A stretch of DNA of 64,000 nucleotides from Phytobacter ursingii. GTDB lineage: Bacteria; Pseudomonadota; Gammaproteobacteria; Enterobacterales; Enterobacteriaceae. The translations under genes were made by a program, and so were the position numbers. Below are positions 1-8,920 of this stretch, piece by piece. The DNA is taken from NCBI GenBank assembly GCA_901456055.1, contig CABDWT010000002.1:620001-684000 (forward strand), written 5' to 3'. How positions within the stretch are numbered: the first letter of the stretch is position 1; the number at the start of each line of letters is the position of its first letter. The notes under the pieces were generated by a model, which was not told where the DNA came from, did no database searches, and saw only the letters and a program-made list of their open reading frames with translations.

Positions 1-1562
1 ACATCCGGGTAACGCTCACGCGCCAGGTTCAGGTTGACCATCGTTGGGGCAATATACGTCAGGTTATCGCCGCCATCGAGCGCCAGCTGTACTTCGTTTT
101 TGCGTTTGAACTCTTCAAATTTCTTCACATCGCTGCATTCCACCCAGCGGGCGGTAGCAACGTTAACGGACTCATAGACCGCTTCCACGTTGTATTCGCT
201 CTTAAGACGCGAAACGACCACATCGAACTGCAGCACACCTACTGCACCCACGATCAGATCGTTGTTAGCGATGGGGCGGAAGACCTGAACCGCACCTTCT
301 TCTGACAACTGAACCAGCCCTTTGAGCAGCTGTTTCTGCTTCAGTGGATCTTTCAGGCGGATGCGGCGGAACAGCTCCGGTGCGAAGTTCGGAATGCCGG
401 TGAACTTCATCATTTCACCCTGGGTGAAGGTGTCGCCAATCTGAATCGTGCCGTGGTTGTGCAGACCGATGATATCGCCCGGGTAAGCCTCTTCAACGTG
501 TGAGCGATCGCCTGCCATAAAGGTCAACGCATCAGAAATCACCACGTCTTTGCCAAGACGCACCTGGCGAAGCTTCATGCCCTTTTCATATTTACCCGAC
601 ACCACGCGCAGGAAAGCCACGCGGTCGCGGTGTTTCGGGTCCATGTTGGCCTGAATTTTAAAGACGAAGCCGGAGAATTTCTCTTCCGCAGCTTCCACTT
701 CACGGGTGTCTGTTTGACGCGGCATCGGCGCGGGCGCCCATTCCACCAGACCATCCAGCATATGATCAACGCCAAAGTTACCCAGTGCGGTACCAAAGAA
801 AACCGGCGTGATTTCACCTGCCAGGAACAGTTCTTTATCAAACTCGTTAGAGGCACCTTTCACTAATTCAAGCTCGTCACGTAACTGCTGAGCCAGATCT
901 TCACCGACCGCGACGTCGAGATCCGGGCTATTGAGCCCTTTAACAATGCGTACTTCCTGGATCGTATGGCCTTTGCCGGTCTGGTAGAGATAGGTTTCAT
1001 CTTTATAAAGGTGGTAAACGCCTTTGAATAACTTACCGCAGCCAATCGGCCAGGTGATCGGCGCGCAGCCGATTTTCAGCTCGTTTTCCACTTCATCCAG
1101 CAATTCCATCGGGTCGCGGATGTCACGGTCGAGTTTGTTCATAAAAGTGATGATCGGCGTATCGCGCAGACGGGTAACTTCCATCAGCTTGCGGGTCCTG
1201 TCCTCAACGCCTTTTGCGGCATCGATAACCATCAGACAACAGTCAACCGCCGTCAACGTACGGTAGGTATCTTCAGAGAAGTCTTCGTGCCCGGGGGTAT
1301 CAAGCAGGTTAACCAGACAGTGGTGGTAAGGGAACTGCATCACAGAGGTGGTAATAGAGATACCACGCTGCTTTTCCATCTCCATCCAGTCAGATTTTGC
1401 ATGCTGATTAGAGCCCCGGCCTTTAACCGTACCGGCGGTCTGAATAGCCTGTCCGAACAACAACACCTTTTCTGTGATCGTGGTTTTACCGGCATCGGGG
1501 TGCGAGATGATGGCGAACGTGCGTCGCTTCGACACCTCTTGTAAATAAGGAGACAACGTCAT
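1..1562 (-). CDS. prfC: Peptide chain release factor 3 (RF3), 3' end cut by the window edge
   Basis: RF3 is the cytosolic GTPase that removes RF1/RF2 from the ribosome after termination. The frame read down from the ATG at 1562 gives the RF3 N-terminus ([10 protein letters not shown]), the P-loop HPDAGKTT near residue 20, the switch-region DTPGHEDF and the NKLD guanine-specificity motif. 520 complete codons lie in the window. E. coli RF3 has 529 residues, so only about nine residues and the stop are missing, by window truncation and not by mutation. It is transcribed away from yjjG-rimI-holD on the same strand, with a 70-bp gap to yjjG. The small reading frames inside it on both strands are shadows. 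Confidence 0.97.
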   Translation of the reverse strand, partial: MTLSPYLQEVSKRRTFAIISHPDAGKTTITEKVLLFGQAIQTAGTVKGRGSNQHAKSDWMEMEKQRGISITTSVMQFPYHHCLVNLLDTPGHEDFSEDTYRTLTAVDCCLMVIDAAKGVEDRTRKLMEVTRLRDTPIITFMNKLDRDIRDPMELLDEVENELKIGCAPITWPIGCGKLFKGVYHLYKDETYLYQTGKGHTIQEVRIVKGLNSPDLDVAVGEDLAQQLRDELELVKGASNEFDKELFLAGEITPVFFGTALGNFGVDHMLDGLVEWAPAPMPRQTDTREVEAAEEKFSGFVFKIQANMDPKHRDRVAFLRVVSGKYEKGMKLRQVRLGKDVVISDALTFMAGDRSHVEEAYPGDIIGLHNHGTIQIGDTFTQGEMMKFTGIPNFAPELFRRIRLKDPLKQKQLLKGLVQLSEEGAVQVFRPIANNDLIVGAVGVLQFDVVVSRLKSEYNVEAVYESVNVATARWVECSDVKKFEEFKRKNEVQLALDGGDNLTYIAPTMVNLNLARERYPD

Positions 1563-1632
1563 AGTAAAATTCTTCTGTGAAAATGCGCGGCCTCGGCCAC
1601 GCTATGAAATTCGAAAAATGCGGCTATTGTAC

Positions 1633-2331
1633 TCAACGGCTGAGTGCAGACAATGAATGTTTACACAGGAGTTGCTCCAGTTCGGTTAACGATGTCACGG
1701 TCCAGGTCGGGTTGATTCCCTCGGGCAATGCGCGACCGTTAGCATTCAGCCAGCAGGTGGAAAGCCCCGCGTTTATGCCACCCAGGATATCCGATTCAGC
1801 GGTATCGCCGACCATCAATACCCGCGAGCGGTCCGGGTTTTGTGCCTGTTCCAGCGCATAATCGAAAATGCGCGGATCGGGCTTAGCCACGCCGACCTGT
1901 TCAGAAATCACCAGCAAATCAAAGTAGTCGCGAAAACCGGTACGTTCCAGACGCGTCTGCTGCAACGCGGTAAAGCCGTTGGTAATAATGCCCAGCTTCA
2001 CCTTGCCTTTTAATGCCGATAAGAGCGACACCGCGCCCGGCAGAGGCGCGCAAATCTCTGCCATCGCATTGAGAAACGCGTTATTCAGATCGCCAGGCGC
2101 AACGCGCAGACGTTCCGCCCATCCCTGAAAGCGCTGATGCTGTAATTGTAGTGCGGTGATGGCGCCGTTCTGGTATTCCACCCACAACGGTTTGTTAATG
2201 GCCTGATAATCTTTAAAATCTTCGGCAGTAAATGTCACGCTGTAATCCAGAAACATTCGCTGCAGGCCACCAAACGAATCAAAGGTAAACAGCGTTTCGT
2301 CGGCGTCAAAAAAGATCCAGTCCCATTTCAT
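1633..2331 (-). CDS. yjjG: HAD-type pyrimidine 5'-nucleotidase YjjG
   Basis: YjjG is a house-cleaning phosphatase of the haloacid dehalogenase superfamily. It dephosphorylates UMP, dUMP, dTMP and non-canonical pyrimidine nucleotides. Motif I is DADETLF near residues 9-15, motif II is the IITNG block, and motif IV is [12 protein letters not shown]. The chosen ATG at 2331 follows an AAAGGTGATGTA ribosome site and gives the known N-terminus MKWDWIFFD; an upstream in-frame ATG would add five residues. The protein has 232 residues against 225 in E. coli. The extra seven are at the C-terminus after LLCKH, a small read-through extension. It lies 18 bp downstream of rimI, probably in the holD-rimI-yjjG operon. 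Confidence 0.95.
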   Translation of the reverse strand: MKWDWIFFDADETLFTFDSFGGLQRMFLDYSVTFTAEDFKDYQAINKPLWVEYQNGAITALQLQHQRFQGWAERLRVAPGDLNNAFLNAMAEICAPLPGAVSLLSALKGKVKLGIITNGFTALQQTRLERTGFRDYFDLLVISEQVGVAKPDPRIFDYALEQAQNPDRSRVLMVGDTAESDILGGINAGLSTCWLNANGRALPEGINPTWTVTSLTELEQLLCKHSLSALSR

Positions 2332-2349
2332 TACATCACCTTTCATTTA

Positions 2350-2790
2350 TTAAAGTGGCAGCGCCATGATGATGGCGTCTTCACGTCCTTGCGCTGTGGG
2401 GTAATAGTTACGGCGAATCGTCGCTTCATTAAATCCCAGGCTTTCATACAACGCGATGGCGGCGGTATTGGAGGCCCGCACTTCCAGCCACAGCGTCAAC
2501 ACACCACGTTTTTCGAGTTCGCCGATCAGATGCTCAAGCAGCTGACGTCCCAGCCCCTGACGTTGCCAGGCGGGATCGACGGCAATATTAAAGAGGGTGG
2601 CTTCATCCAGCACCACCTGCGTAATGGCAAAGGCCGCCATCACGTCACCCACCCGTAAACGGTAATTAAGGTAGCGCTCGCCCTGGTTACTGGCGAAGGT
2701 CTTCTCACTCCAGGGAAACGCGTGCGCCCGGGTTTCGATCTCGTAAGCGCGGGCTAAATCAGTCGTTGTGAGGGAAGAAATCGTATTCAT
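2350..2790 (-). CDS. rimI: Ribosomal protein S18-alanine N-acetyltransferase RimI
   Basis: RimI is a GNAT acetyltransferase that acetylates the N-terminal alanine of ribosomal protein S18. The acetyl-CoA loop RQGLGRQLL and the ALYESLGF block of the fold are present, and the N-terminus MNTISSLTTTDL matches the E. coli protein. The product has 146 residues, two fewer than E. coli RimI (148). The start at 2790 lies 32 bases inside the end of holD, the same overlap as in E. coli, so the two genes are probably translationally coupled. A longer upstream in-frame start exists but would extend further into holD and is not conserved. Confidence 0.96.
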   Translation of the reverse strand: MNTISSLTTTDLARAYEIETRAHAFPWSEKTFASNQGERYLNYRLRVGDVMAAFAITQVVLDEATLFNIAVDPAWQRQGLGRQLLEHLIGELEKRGVLTLWLEVRASNTAAIALYESLGFNEATIRRNYYPTAQGREDAIIMALPL

Positions 2791-3172
2791 AATTGCAAAT
2801 TTGTCGCCATAGCGCGGCGCGTGCCGCAGGGTTGCCCCGTAGTTCATTGAGGCCAGGCGTTGTTACCTGCGCCCCCTTGAGTGCGACGGGCGATTCAATG
2901 CCCAGCCGCCAGCTGTTGCAGGTGCTGCCCGGCGGTAACATCTCTACCCTGTCAGGGGTGAGCTGTAAAACCTGGTCCGGACTGACGGCAAGCGCACGCA
3001 GTACATCGCCGACGAGCGGCTCAGTGAGTGCGGGAAGATCAGAAGCCACCATCACTAACCGGATGTGCGCAGGTAGAGAAATGGCGATTTCCCCTTGCAG
3101 CGCCGCCGGACGGCGCAGGGACCACTGGGTGATGCCCAGTTGCTGTAATTGCCAGTCGCGTCGGGAAGTCAT
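2759..3172 (-). CDS. holD: DNA polymerase III psi subunit
   Basis: Psi is the clamp-loader accessory subunit. It joins chi (HolC) and gamma/tau and thereby links the polymerase III holoenzyme to SSB. The start at 3172 gives MTSRRDWQLQQLG, the conserved N-terminal segment that binds the clamp loader, and 137 residues, equal to E. coli HolD. The reading frame continues upstream without homology, so the long version is not used. It is divergent from rsmC, and the 166-bp gap between them carries both promoters. Its 3' end overlaps rimI by 32 bases. Confidence 0.95.
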   Translation of the reverse strand: MTSRRDWQLQQLGITQWSLRRPAALQGEIAISLPAHIRLVMVASDLPALTEPLVGDVLRALAVSPDQVLQLTPDRVEMLPPGSTCNSWRLGIESPVALKGAQVTTPGLNELRGNPAARAALWRQICNYEYDFFPHND

Positions 3173-3338
3173 AGCGAAACACTCCTGTCTGTCAGGCGCG
3201 CAAATATAACAAACCCGACGAATTTTCGCCATCCAGTAGATAAGGGGCATTGATGGATAAAGTCGCAGCCAACAAAGAGGCAGCGTAGAGGATAACGTGT
3301 ATAATCCCCGCCTAAGTTTAATGAGGAACCAACCATTC

Positions 3339-4367
3339 ATGTCTGCTTTAACTCCGGCAAGTGAAGTCTTGCTGCGCCACAGTGACGATTTCGAACAGAG
3401 CCGCATTCTTTTTGCCGGTGATTTACAGGATGACCTGCCAGCAAGGCTGGAGTCGGTTGAAAGCCGCGCCTGGACACAACAATACCATCAGTGGCAGACG
3501 CTCAGCCGTCAGATGGGCGACAAGGCCGTTTTCGGGCTGACCCTTGACGAGGCTGGCGCTGGCGAGAGCGATACGCTCATTTACTACTGGCCGAAGAATA
3601 AGCCGGAAGCACAGTTTCAATTAATGAACCTGCTGTCGCTGCTGCCGGTTGGCACGGATATTTTTGTGGTGGGTGAAAACCGCAGCGGCGTTCGCAGTGC
3701 TGAACAAATGCTGGCGGAGTTTGCACCGCTGAATAAAGTCGACAGTGCGCGTCGCTGCGGGCTTTATCATGGTCGTCTGGAAAAACAGCCGACGTTTGAT
3801 GCTCAGGCATTCTGGGATGAATACCAACTGGATGGGCTGGCTATTAAAACGCTGCCGGGCGTATTTAGCCGCGACGGTCTGGATGTCGGTAGTCAGTTAT
3901 TGCTCTCCACGCTGACGCCGCATACTAAAGGAAAGGTACTAGATGTCGGCTGTGGCGCTGGCGTACTTGCAGCCGTGCTGGCCAGCCACTCGCCGAAAGT
4001 ACGGCTCACCCTGTGTGATGTCTCGGCGCCAGCCATTGAAGCCAGCCGCGCAACCCTTGCGGCGAATGGCTTTGAAGGTGACGTTTTTGCCAGCAATGTC
4101 TTCTCTGAGGTGACCGGCCGTTTCGATATGATCATCTCAAACCCGCCGTTCCATGATGGCCTGCAAACCAGCCTGGAAGCCGCGCAAACGCTGATCCGCG
4201 GCGCGGTGCGTCATCTGAACAGCGGCGGCGAGTTGCGTATCGTCGCTAACGCCTTTCTGCCCTACCCGGCAGTGCTGGACGAGACCTTTGGCTTCCACGA
4301 AGTGATCGCGCAAACCGGACGTTTTAAAGTCTACCGCACAGTAATGACTCGTCAGGCGAAACGCTAA
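3339..4367 (+). CDS. rsmC: 16S rRNA m2G1207 methyltransferase RsmC
   Basis: RsmC methylates guanine 1207 of 16S rRNA in the 30S subunit using S-adenosylmethionine. It is a tandem duplication of a methyltransferase fold. The C-terminal half carries the SAM-binding loop LDVGCGAGV and the catalytic SNPPFHDG (NPPF) motif. The N-terminal half is the degenerate substrate-binding copy. The ATG at 3339 gives [18 protein letters not shown], aligned with E. coli; an upstream in-frame ATG at 3297 would add 14 residues without homology. Length is 342 residues against 343 in E. coli. It is monocistronic, divergent from holD and followed by the Leu tRNA operon. Confidence 0.96.
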   Translation: MSALTPASEVLLRHSDDFEQSRILFAGDLQDDLPARLESVESRAWTQQYHQWQTLSRQMGDKAVFGLTLDEAGAGESDTLIYYWPKNKPEAQFQLMNLLSLLPVGTDIFVVGENRSGVRSAEQMLAEFAPLNKVDSARRCGLYHGRLEKQPTFDAQAFWDEYQLDGLAIKTLPGVFSRDGLDVGSQLLLSTLTPHTKGKVLDVGCGAGVLAAVLASHSPKVRLTLCDVSAPAIEASRATLAANGFEGDVFASNVFSEVTGRFDMIISNPPFHDGLQTSLEAAQTLIRGAVRHLNSGGELRIVANAFLPYPAVLDETFGFHEVIAQTGRFKVYRTVMTRQAKR

Positions 4368-4376
4368 TATCTGCTC

Positions 4377-4399
4377 CCCGGTAGCATTTCGTTACCGGG
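4377..4399 (+). terminator. Possible rsmC terminator hairpin
   Basis: Ten bases after the rsmC stop, CCCGGTA pairs with TACCGGG around a nine-base loop. The following bases (TAATTCC) are a poor U-tract, so this may be only a weak or Rho-assisted terminator or an mRNA-end stabiliser. Confidence 0.45.
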
Positions 4400-4465
4400 T
4401 AATTCCGCAGCAAATTCCAGGTGTTGGTTTTTAAAGCAGTTATAAAATCGACATGCAATTAACTA

Positions 4466-4502
4466 TTGACGAAACCTGGAAAACATCTAGAATGCGCCTC
4501 CG
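4466..4502 (+). promoter_or_regulatory. Stringent-type promoter of the Leu tRNA operon
   Basis: TTGACG at 4466-4471 and TAGAAT at 4488-4493 are separated by 16 bp and followed by the GC-rich stretch GCGCCTCCG. A near-consensus -35/-10 pair with a GC discriminator is the known architecture of ppGpp-sensitive stable RNA promoters, including leuV in E. coli. The first tRNA starts 41 bases downstream of the -10. Confidence 0.85.
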
Positions 4503-4534
4503 TGGTAACGATACTTATTGGGTATCGATGGTAT

Positions 4535-4620
4535 GCGAAGGTGGCGGAATTGGTAGACGCGCTAGCTTCAGGTGTTAGTGTCCTTTGGATGTGGGGGTTC
4601 GAGTCCCCCCCCTCGCACCA
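4535..4620 (+). tRNA. leuV: tRNA-Leu(CAG), first of three
   Basis: This is an 86-base class II tRNA. The acceptor stem GCGAAGG pairs with CCTCGC, the anticodon CAG is at 4569-4571, there is a long variable arm, the T-loop is GGTTCGAGTCC, and CCA is encoded at the end. It reads CUG, the main leucine codon. It is the first gene of a tandem array corresponding to E. coli leuV-leuP-leuQ; the symbol is assigned by position. Confidence 0.95.
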
Positions 4621-4648
4621 TAATCCACGTTGATATTGCTCTCACCGG

Positions 4649-4734
4649 GCGAAGGTGGCGGAATTGGTAGACGCGCTAGCTTCAGGTGTTAGTGTCCTTT
4701 GGATGTGGGGGTTCGAGTCCCCCCCCTCGCACCA
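4649..4734 (+). tRNA. leuP: tRNA-Leu(CAG), second of three
   Basis: By eye it is identical to the first copy over all 86 bases, including the variable arm CCTTTGGAT and the encoded CCA. It lies 28 bp after the first copy and is processed from the same primary transcript. The symbol is assigned by position in the array. Confidence 0.95.
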
Positions 4735-4767
4735 ACGAGGCGATATCAAAACCATTAAGATAGATGT

Positions 4768-4853
4768 GCGAAGGTGGCGGAATTGGTAGACGCGCTAGCT
4801 TCAGGTGTTAGTGTCCTTAGGATGTGGGGGTTCGAGTCCCCCCCCTCGCACCA
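4768..4853 (+). tRNA. leuQ: tRNA-Leu(CAG), third of three, variable-arm variant
   Basis: It is the same 86-base CAG-anticodon leucine tRNA, but the variable arm reads CCTTAGGAT instead of CCTTTGGAT. This single T-to-A change falls in the variable arm, not in the decoding or acceptor parts. No strong hairpin with a U-run follows within about 30 bases, so the operon end is not obvious. Confidence 0.95.
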
Positions 4854-4884
4854 AATATCTTATTCCCCCTGTATGACCTCTGTA

Positions 4885-5124
4885 TTACATCATCAGCTTC
4901 AAATTCAGCATTATCAGCATTATTCCCCCGACAAGCGCAATCCCTGACGGCAGTAGAACAAAATGACGTAACCTTTTGTGATAGAGCATCGCGGGCGTGA
5001 GCAACAAACCCATGACAATCACCGTGCGCCAGGCGCCTGCGGAGAGATCCGCAAAGGCCATCATCGCGACGATTAATCCGGACAGCAAGATAGCCCATCC
5101 ACTCCCCAGCGCGCGTTGCAACAT
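4885..5124 (-). CDS. yjjZ: Small inner-membrane protein, DUF1435/YjjZ type
   Basis: This 79-residue hydrophobic protein has about three membrane segments (residues ~8-24, 31-47, 56-75) and a short basic stretch, YHKRLRH, between the last two. Its function is unknown. Size, sequence style and position between the Leu tRNAs and fhuF match the small YjjZ/DUF1435 proteins of enterobacteria. A strong Fur box lies just upstream (5143-5161), which agrees with recalled reports that yjjZ is iron-repressed in E. coli. The ribosome site is weak. The symbol rests on context and recall, not on a search. Confidence 0.65.
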   Translation of the reverse strand: MLQRALGSGWAILLSGLIVAMMAFADLSAGAWRTVIVMGLLLTPAMLYHKRLRHFVLLPSGIALVGGIMLIMLNLKLMM

Positions 5125-5142
5125 GCTTTAGACTCTCACAAT

Positions 5143-5161
5143 GATAATGATAACCAATATC
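5143..5161 (-). promoter_or_regulatory. Fur box upstream of yjjZ
   Basis: The 19 bases match the consensus GATAATGATTATCATTATC at 16 positions by eye. It lies 19 bp before the yjjZ start codon, where bound Fur would block transcription or initiation. It is also about 215 bp upstream of the divergent diguanylate cyclase gene. Confidence 0.8.
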
Positions 5162-5377
5162 ATATGGTAAAATTTCTCATCTGTCAGCACACCTTAGCGA
5201 ATCGGTATGAACTTTACGCATCTTCTGGTGACAGGGATTCGCGAAGGTGATAAATTAAGCACCACTTAATTAAATCTTAAAATTGCTTTTTTTCGCGGTA
5301 CTCTTTCTTCGCGTTATTTTTCACGTTGGCAACCAGTTCAATTTCATATTGCAGATTAATAACGACTTTTTTTAAAT

Positions 5378-6442
5378 ATGACACCACACTCCTGGCAATC
5401 CCTTTGTAACAAGAAATATCGCTTATCTGTGCGACTCTTTTTGTTACTGAATACCCTCTCGGCCCTTTTTTCTATCGCACTGCCACTTTATAATCTGCGT
5501 GCGTTTACCTTGCCCGTATGCCTGATCCTGGTGTCAAGCCTGGCGGGTTTGCTCTTGCACTGGAAGTTTCCAAAAAAGAAAATAAATATAACGCTGATCT
5601 CATTTTTATTTGGCTGTATGTGGGCATGGCATATCATTATTAAATCCACGGAATTAAGAGATAATGATTCAACCTATCTCCTTATCGCCCTATTAAGTGT
5701 TTTATTTATTGGTTCGCTCGCTTTCTCTAATAATATCATTGCATTTATGTTGCACTCTTCGCCTGCCTTCATGGGGTGTTTTTGGTTAAGCAGCGGTGAA
5801 ATAACATTGCGGATTATCTACGCTTTTGCACTCCCCATGATCGGAATTGCTATTCAGCATGTCATTCAAAAGCGCAATGATAATTTCTCACAGGCTCTGA
5901 TGTATCGTCTGATGCAGGAGCGTAAGACGCTGAATGATTTAAGTATGCTGGATCCACTCACGGGGCTCTACAACCGGCGTGGCCTGCAAAACAAGCTCGA
6001 CAATCTGCTGGCACTCGATGACGGAACCCGTTTTGTGCTACTGCTGGATATCGACCACTTCAAAGCTTATAACGATCACTACGGTCATATGATGGGCGAC
6101 CAGGCATTAATTCGCGTTTCTGCCGCCATTCGTAATGCCGTGCGCTCCAGAGATATTGTCGCCCGTTTTGGTGGTGAAGAGTTTCTGATCTTATTAAACA
6201 GTGTCGACCTGGAACGCGCTCGCCTTGCGGCGGAGCGGATTCGTCAACACGTTTACGACCTGAAAATCCCCCATATGTTTAATGAGAGTGTAGCGACCAA
6301 CGTCACTGTGAGTATTGGCATTGCGCCGCTGGAAGATGGCGACATCGATGACGCGCTCGCTAAAGCAGATAAAGCGTTGTACGAAGCGAAACATCAGGGA
6401 CGGAACAGTATTCTCGTCAGCAGTGACTTGCAGGTCGCCTGA
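5378..6442 (+). CDS. Membrane-anchored diguanylate cyclase (GGDEF)
   Basis: The protein has 354 residues: an N-terminal half with about six hydrophobic helices (to roughly residue 170), a short linker, then one GGDEF domain. The domain starts with DPLTGLYNRRGL, has the metal-binding LLDIDHFKAYND, and carries an active GGEEF signature at residues 265-269. RSRD, an intact RxxD inhibitory I-site, sits five residues before it, so the enzyme should make c-di-GMP and be product-inhibited. No known sensory domain is evident in the membrane part. E. coli K-12 lacks a gene here; Salmonella has a GGDEF gene (STM4551) at the corresponding place. The preceding 250 bp is AT-rich and holds a Fur box. Confidence 0.9.
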   Translation: MTPHSWQSLCNKKYRLSVRLFLLLNTLSALFSIALPLYNLRAFTLPVCLILVSSLAGLLLHWKFPKKKINITLISFLFGCMWAWHIIIKSTELRDNDSTYLLIALLSVLFIGSLAFSNNIIAFMLHSSPAFMGCFWLSSGEITLRIIYAFALPMIGIAIQHVIQKRNDNFSQALMYRLMQERKTLNDLSMLDPLTGLYNRRGLQNKLDNLLALDDGTRFVLLLDIDHFKAYNDHYGHMMGDQALIRVSAAIRNAVRSRDIVARFGGEEFLILLNSVDLERARLAAERIRQHVYDLKIPHMFNESVATNVTVSIGIAPLEDGDIDDALAKADKALYEAKHQGRNSILVSSDLQVA

Positions 6443-6508
6443 TTCGACCTGTCCAGACTGACTTTTCGATAAACATCTTGCTATAGATCTGGCCTCCCGC
6501 TAGGATTG

Positions 6509-6527
6509 GAAATCATTATCATTTAGA
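6509..6527 (+). promoter_or_regulatory. Fur box upstream of fhuF
   Basis: The core AATCATTATCATTTAGA keeps most of the Fur consensus. It lies 20-38 bp before the fhuF ATG, as expected for an iron-repressed promoter; fhuF is a classical Fur target in E. coli. Confidence 0.78.
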
Positions 6528-6546
6528 TTTCTATCTTTCTGGCACT

Positions 6547-7338
6547 ATGGCTTATCGTTGCGTACCCGTTAATGAATTTGTGATCCGTCAGGCGAGACTC
6601 TTCACTGAGAGTGGCGCTCTGGCGAATGATGTGCGCGACATCCTTGCCCGTCTGCGCCCTCATCTTCTCGATTTCATCAAGCTGAACGAACTTCCGCCAC
6701 AACAGGCGCTAACCCTGGAGCAATGGGCGCGACCGGACCGTTTGCAGTCACTACGGACCACTTACGCAAAGCATATCTATCTAAAGCAGCCAACGCTGTC
6801 GCAGGAAGGCAAGCCACTGTTGTCATTATGGGCACAGTGGTACCTCGGCCTGATGGTGCCGCCGCTACTGGTGGCCTTATTAGCGCAAAAAATCGCCATC
6901 GATCTTTCACCTGAACACCTGCACGTCGAGTTTCATGAAACCGGCCGCGCCGCCTGCTTCTGGATGGATGTAGAGCAGGATGCGGCGCTGACGACCCAGG
7001 GCGATATCCCACGCATTGAGGCATTAATCATCCGGGCGATGTCCCCCGTCGTCGCGGCACTGGAGGCTACAGGCGAGATCAACGGTAAGCTTATCTGGAG
7101 CAATACGGGTTATCTGATTAACTGGTGTCTGGGCGAAATGAAGCCTTTGCTGGGTGATGAGCGTGTCGCCGCACTGCGCCAGTTCTGCTTCTTCGAGAAA
7201 ACGCTCTCAAACGGCAACGACAACCCCTTGTGGCGGACTGTCGTTACCCGTGATGGTGTGCTGGTCAGGCGGACCTGCTGCCAGCGATATCGCTTACCAG
7301 ACGTTCAGCAGTGCGGGGACTGCACACTAAAAAAATAG
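6547..7338 (+). CDS. fhuF: Ferric iron reductase FhuF, siderophore-iron release
   Basis: FhuF is a cytoplasmic [2Fe-2S] protein that reduces iron in hydroxamate siderophores and so releases it. The product has 263 residues (262 in E. coli). The C-terminal cluster signature is complete: C244 and C245, then C256 and C259 in the pattern CC-x10-C-x2-C. The central LLSLWAQWYLGLMVPPL and SNTGYL blocks are conserved. It stands alone behind a Fur box and is followed by a repeat-rich gap. The N-terminal 60 residues diverge most from the E. coli protein, as is usual for the family. Confidence 0.94.
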   Translation: MAYRCVPVNEFVIRQARLFTESGALANDVRDILARLRPHLLDFIKLNELPPQQALTLEQWARPDRLQSLRTTYAKHIYLKQPTLSQEGKPLLSLWAQWYLGLMVPPLLVALLAQKIAIDLSPEHLHVEFHETGRAACFWMDVEQDAALTTQGDIPRIEALIIRAMSPVVAALEATGEINGKLIWSNTGYLINWCLGEMKPLLGDERVAALRQFCFFEKTLSNGNDNPLWRTVVTRDGVLVRRTCCQRYRLPDVQQCGDCTLKK

Positions 7339-7401
7339 CGTCATGCGACCAGATACCCTCACGCTTGTGAAGCGATGCGCCTTTATGCCCTCACTCCGGC
7401 T

Positions 7402-7520
7402 CCCGGTCAGCCGTCACGCCTCATCCATTTTCAGCCGGACCCTGTCATCGTTGTCACTGTTTTATTCTCATTACGCGGTGTTATCGCTGTAAGACCTAAT
7501 ATTACCAGGGATTCCTCAGC
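7402..7520 (-). repeat. Copy A of a ~120-bp dispersed non-coding element
   Basis: The reverse complement of this stretch aligns with 37648-37767 with roughly 85-90% identity by eye. Both run from GCTGAGGAATCCC to TGACGGCTGACCGGG and differ by about 14 substitutions and one gap. There is no open frame and no clear terminal inverted repeat. It is flanked by what look like two halves of a BoxC-type palindrome (GCCCTCACTCCGG on the left, CACAGGGAGAGGGAG on the right). I do not recognise it as ERIC, REP or an insertion sequence. Confidence 0.75.
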
Positions 7521-7544
7521 CCACAGGGAGAGGGAGTAAATACT

Positions 7545-7571
7545 AAAAAAGGCAACTTTCGTTGCCTTTTT
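7545..7571 (-). terminator. Bidirectional Rho-independent terminator after the PTS IIC gene
   Basis: AAAAAGGCAAC and GTTGCCTTTTT form a perfect stem around TTTC. On the minus strand the stem is followed by a U-run, nine bases after the IIC stop. On the plus strand it can also stop transcripts from fhuF. Confidence 0.88.
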
Positions 7572-7579
7572 GCGTTTAT

Positions 7580-8920
7580 TTAGGCCACTTGCTGATTTTC
7601 TTCTGCGCGTTGCGCCTCTTCCGCTTCCTGTTCCAGTAACTGTTTTTCATACACTTTAAAGAACGGGTAGTAGATGATGGCGGAGATAACAGCGAGGATC
7701 ACGACAAGAATCGCGGCACGGAAATCCCAACCGAGCGCCCACGCCCCACCAATAGGTGCAGGAGCGGTCCACGGAACAACTGAAATCACGCGACCAATCA
7801 AATCCATTTTCATCGCCGCCCAGGCAATAATGGCGTTCACTAACGGTGCCAGCAGGAAAGGAATAAAGAACACCGGGTTCATAACGATCGGCGTACCAAA
7901 AATAACCGGCTCATTAATATTGAACATGCTGGGGACAATGCTCAAACGGCCGATAGAGCGTAAATGCACCGAGCGACTGCGCAGGTAGCAGAACACCAGC
8001 CCCATGGTCGCACCGGACCCGCCAATAACGATAAAGAACGTCCAGAAGGCCTCCATAAAGATATGCGGCAACGGCGCACCCTGTGCCAGCGCCGTCTGGT
8101 TCAGCCCAAGGTTAGTCAGCCAGAACATTTGCAGCATACCAGATACAATCGCCGCCCCATGAATCCCGGCAAACCACAGTAAATGTCCGATCAGTACCGC
8201 CAGTAAAATCGCAGGCAGCGAATCAGCAGCCGAGACCAGTGGTTTGAAGAGTGCCATAATAGCTTGCGGAATCAATACATTGAATTGCGACTGAATAAGG
8301 AGGCTCAACGGATAGAGGGTCAGCACAACCACCAGCACCGGAATCAGCAGGTCAAATGAGTTTTTAATCATCGGCGGCACCTGGTCAGGCAAGCGGATGC
8401 CGATATTGTGCGCCTTGAGGAAACGCATCATCTCCACACAGTACACGGCGACCAGTATCGCGGTAAAAATCCCGGTTCCCCCAAGGCTATCTACCGGCAA
8501 TGTCCCATTCGTTTTGGGGGCAGCAACCAGTAAAAAGGCCATCAGCGACAGCATGGCACACATAAAGGGATCGAGCTGGTGTGACTTCACATAATGCTTG
8601 CCCAGGTTATAGGCGATAGCCGCGCAGATGTAGATAGACATAATACCCATCGTCATATCGAACGGCGTCAAAATACGACCTTCATACTGCTTTGCCAGAT
8701 CGAGCCACGCACGCGCGAAGCCCCACGTCGTGTCCGGCGAAAATGGCGGGTAGGCGAAGACCAGCAGGAATGAACCGACTATCATAAACGGCATGGCCGA
8801 AATGAAACCATCACGGATGGCCATGACATGACGCTGGGAAGAAATCCGCCCGGCTATAGGGCTGACGTAGTTTTCGATGAAGCGAAAAATCACGTTAAAT
8901 AATGCATGATTGGCAGACAT
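7580..8920 (-). CDS. PTS sugar transporter subunit IIC, lactose/cellobiose (CelB) family
   Basis: The 446-residue integral membrane protein has about ten helices and the typical EIIC family features: an N-terminal amphipathic segment ending RDGFISAMPFMIVGS, the AGIHGAAIVSG substrate loop and the NEPVIFGTPIVMNP motif. It would move a beta-glucoside or oligosaccharide across the inner membrane while IIB/IIA phosphorylate it. No IIA, IIB or glycosidase gene lies nearby, so it must borrow partners encoded elsewhere. The ATG at 8920 has an AGGAGA site seven bases upstream. A 21-bp palindrome about 200 bp upstream (9122-9142) resembles a LacI-family operator. The substrate cannot be named from sequence. 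Confidence 0.88.
   Translation of the reverse strand: MSANHALFNVIFRFIENYVSPIAGRISSQRHVMAIRDGFISAMPFMIVGSFLLVFAYPPFSPDTTWGFARAWLDLAKQYEGRILTPFDMTMGIMSIYICAAIAYNLGKHYVKSHQLDPFMCAMLSLMAFLLVAAPKTNGTLPVDSLGGTGIFTAILVAVYCVEMMRFLKAHNIGIRLPDQVPPMIKNSFDLLIPVLVVVLTLYPLSLLIQSQFNVLIPQAIMALFKPLVSAADSLPAILLAVLIGHLLWFAGIHGAAIVSGMLQMFWLTNLGLNQTALAQGAPLPHIFMEAFWTFFIVIGGSGATMGLVFCYLRSRSVHLRSIGRLSIVPSMFNINEPVIFGTPIVMNPVFFIPFLLAPLVNAIIAWAAMKMDLIGRVISVVPWTAPAPIGGAWALGWDFRAAILVVILAVISAIIYYPFFKVYEKQLLEQEAEEAQRAEENQQVA

Noticed and set aside
1-1562. Frameshifted prfC, because no single long frame is closed here
   Set aside because: The minus-strand frame is open from 1562 to the window edge and encodes RF3 continuously; only the stop lies outside.
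4535-4853. Leu tRNA array as an integration site with an adjoining genomic island
   Set aside because: No integrase, no duplicated tRNA 3' end beyond the three full genes, and the flanks are core genes in normal order.
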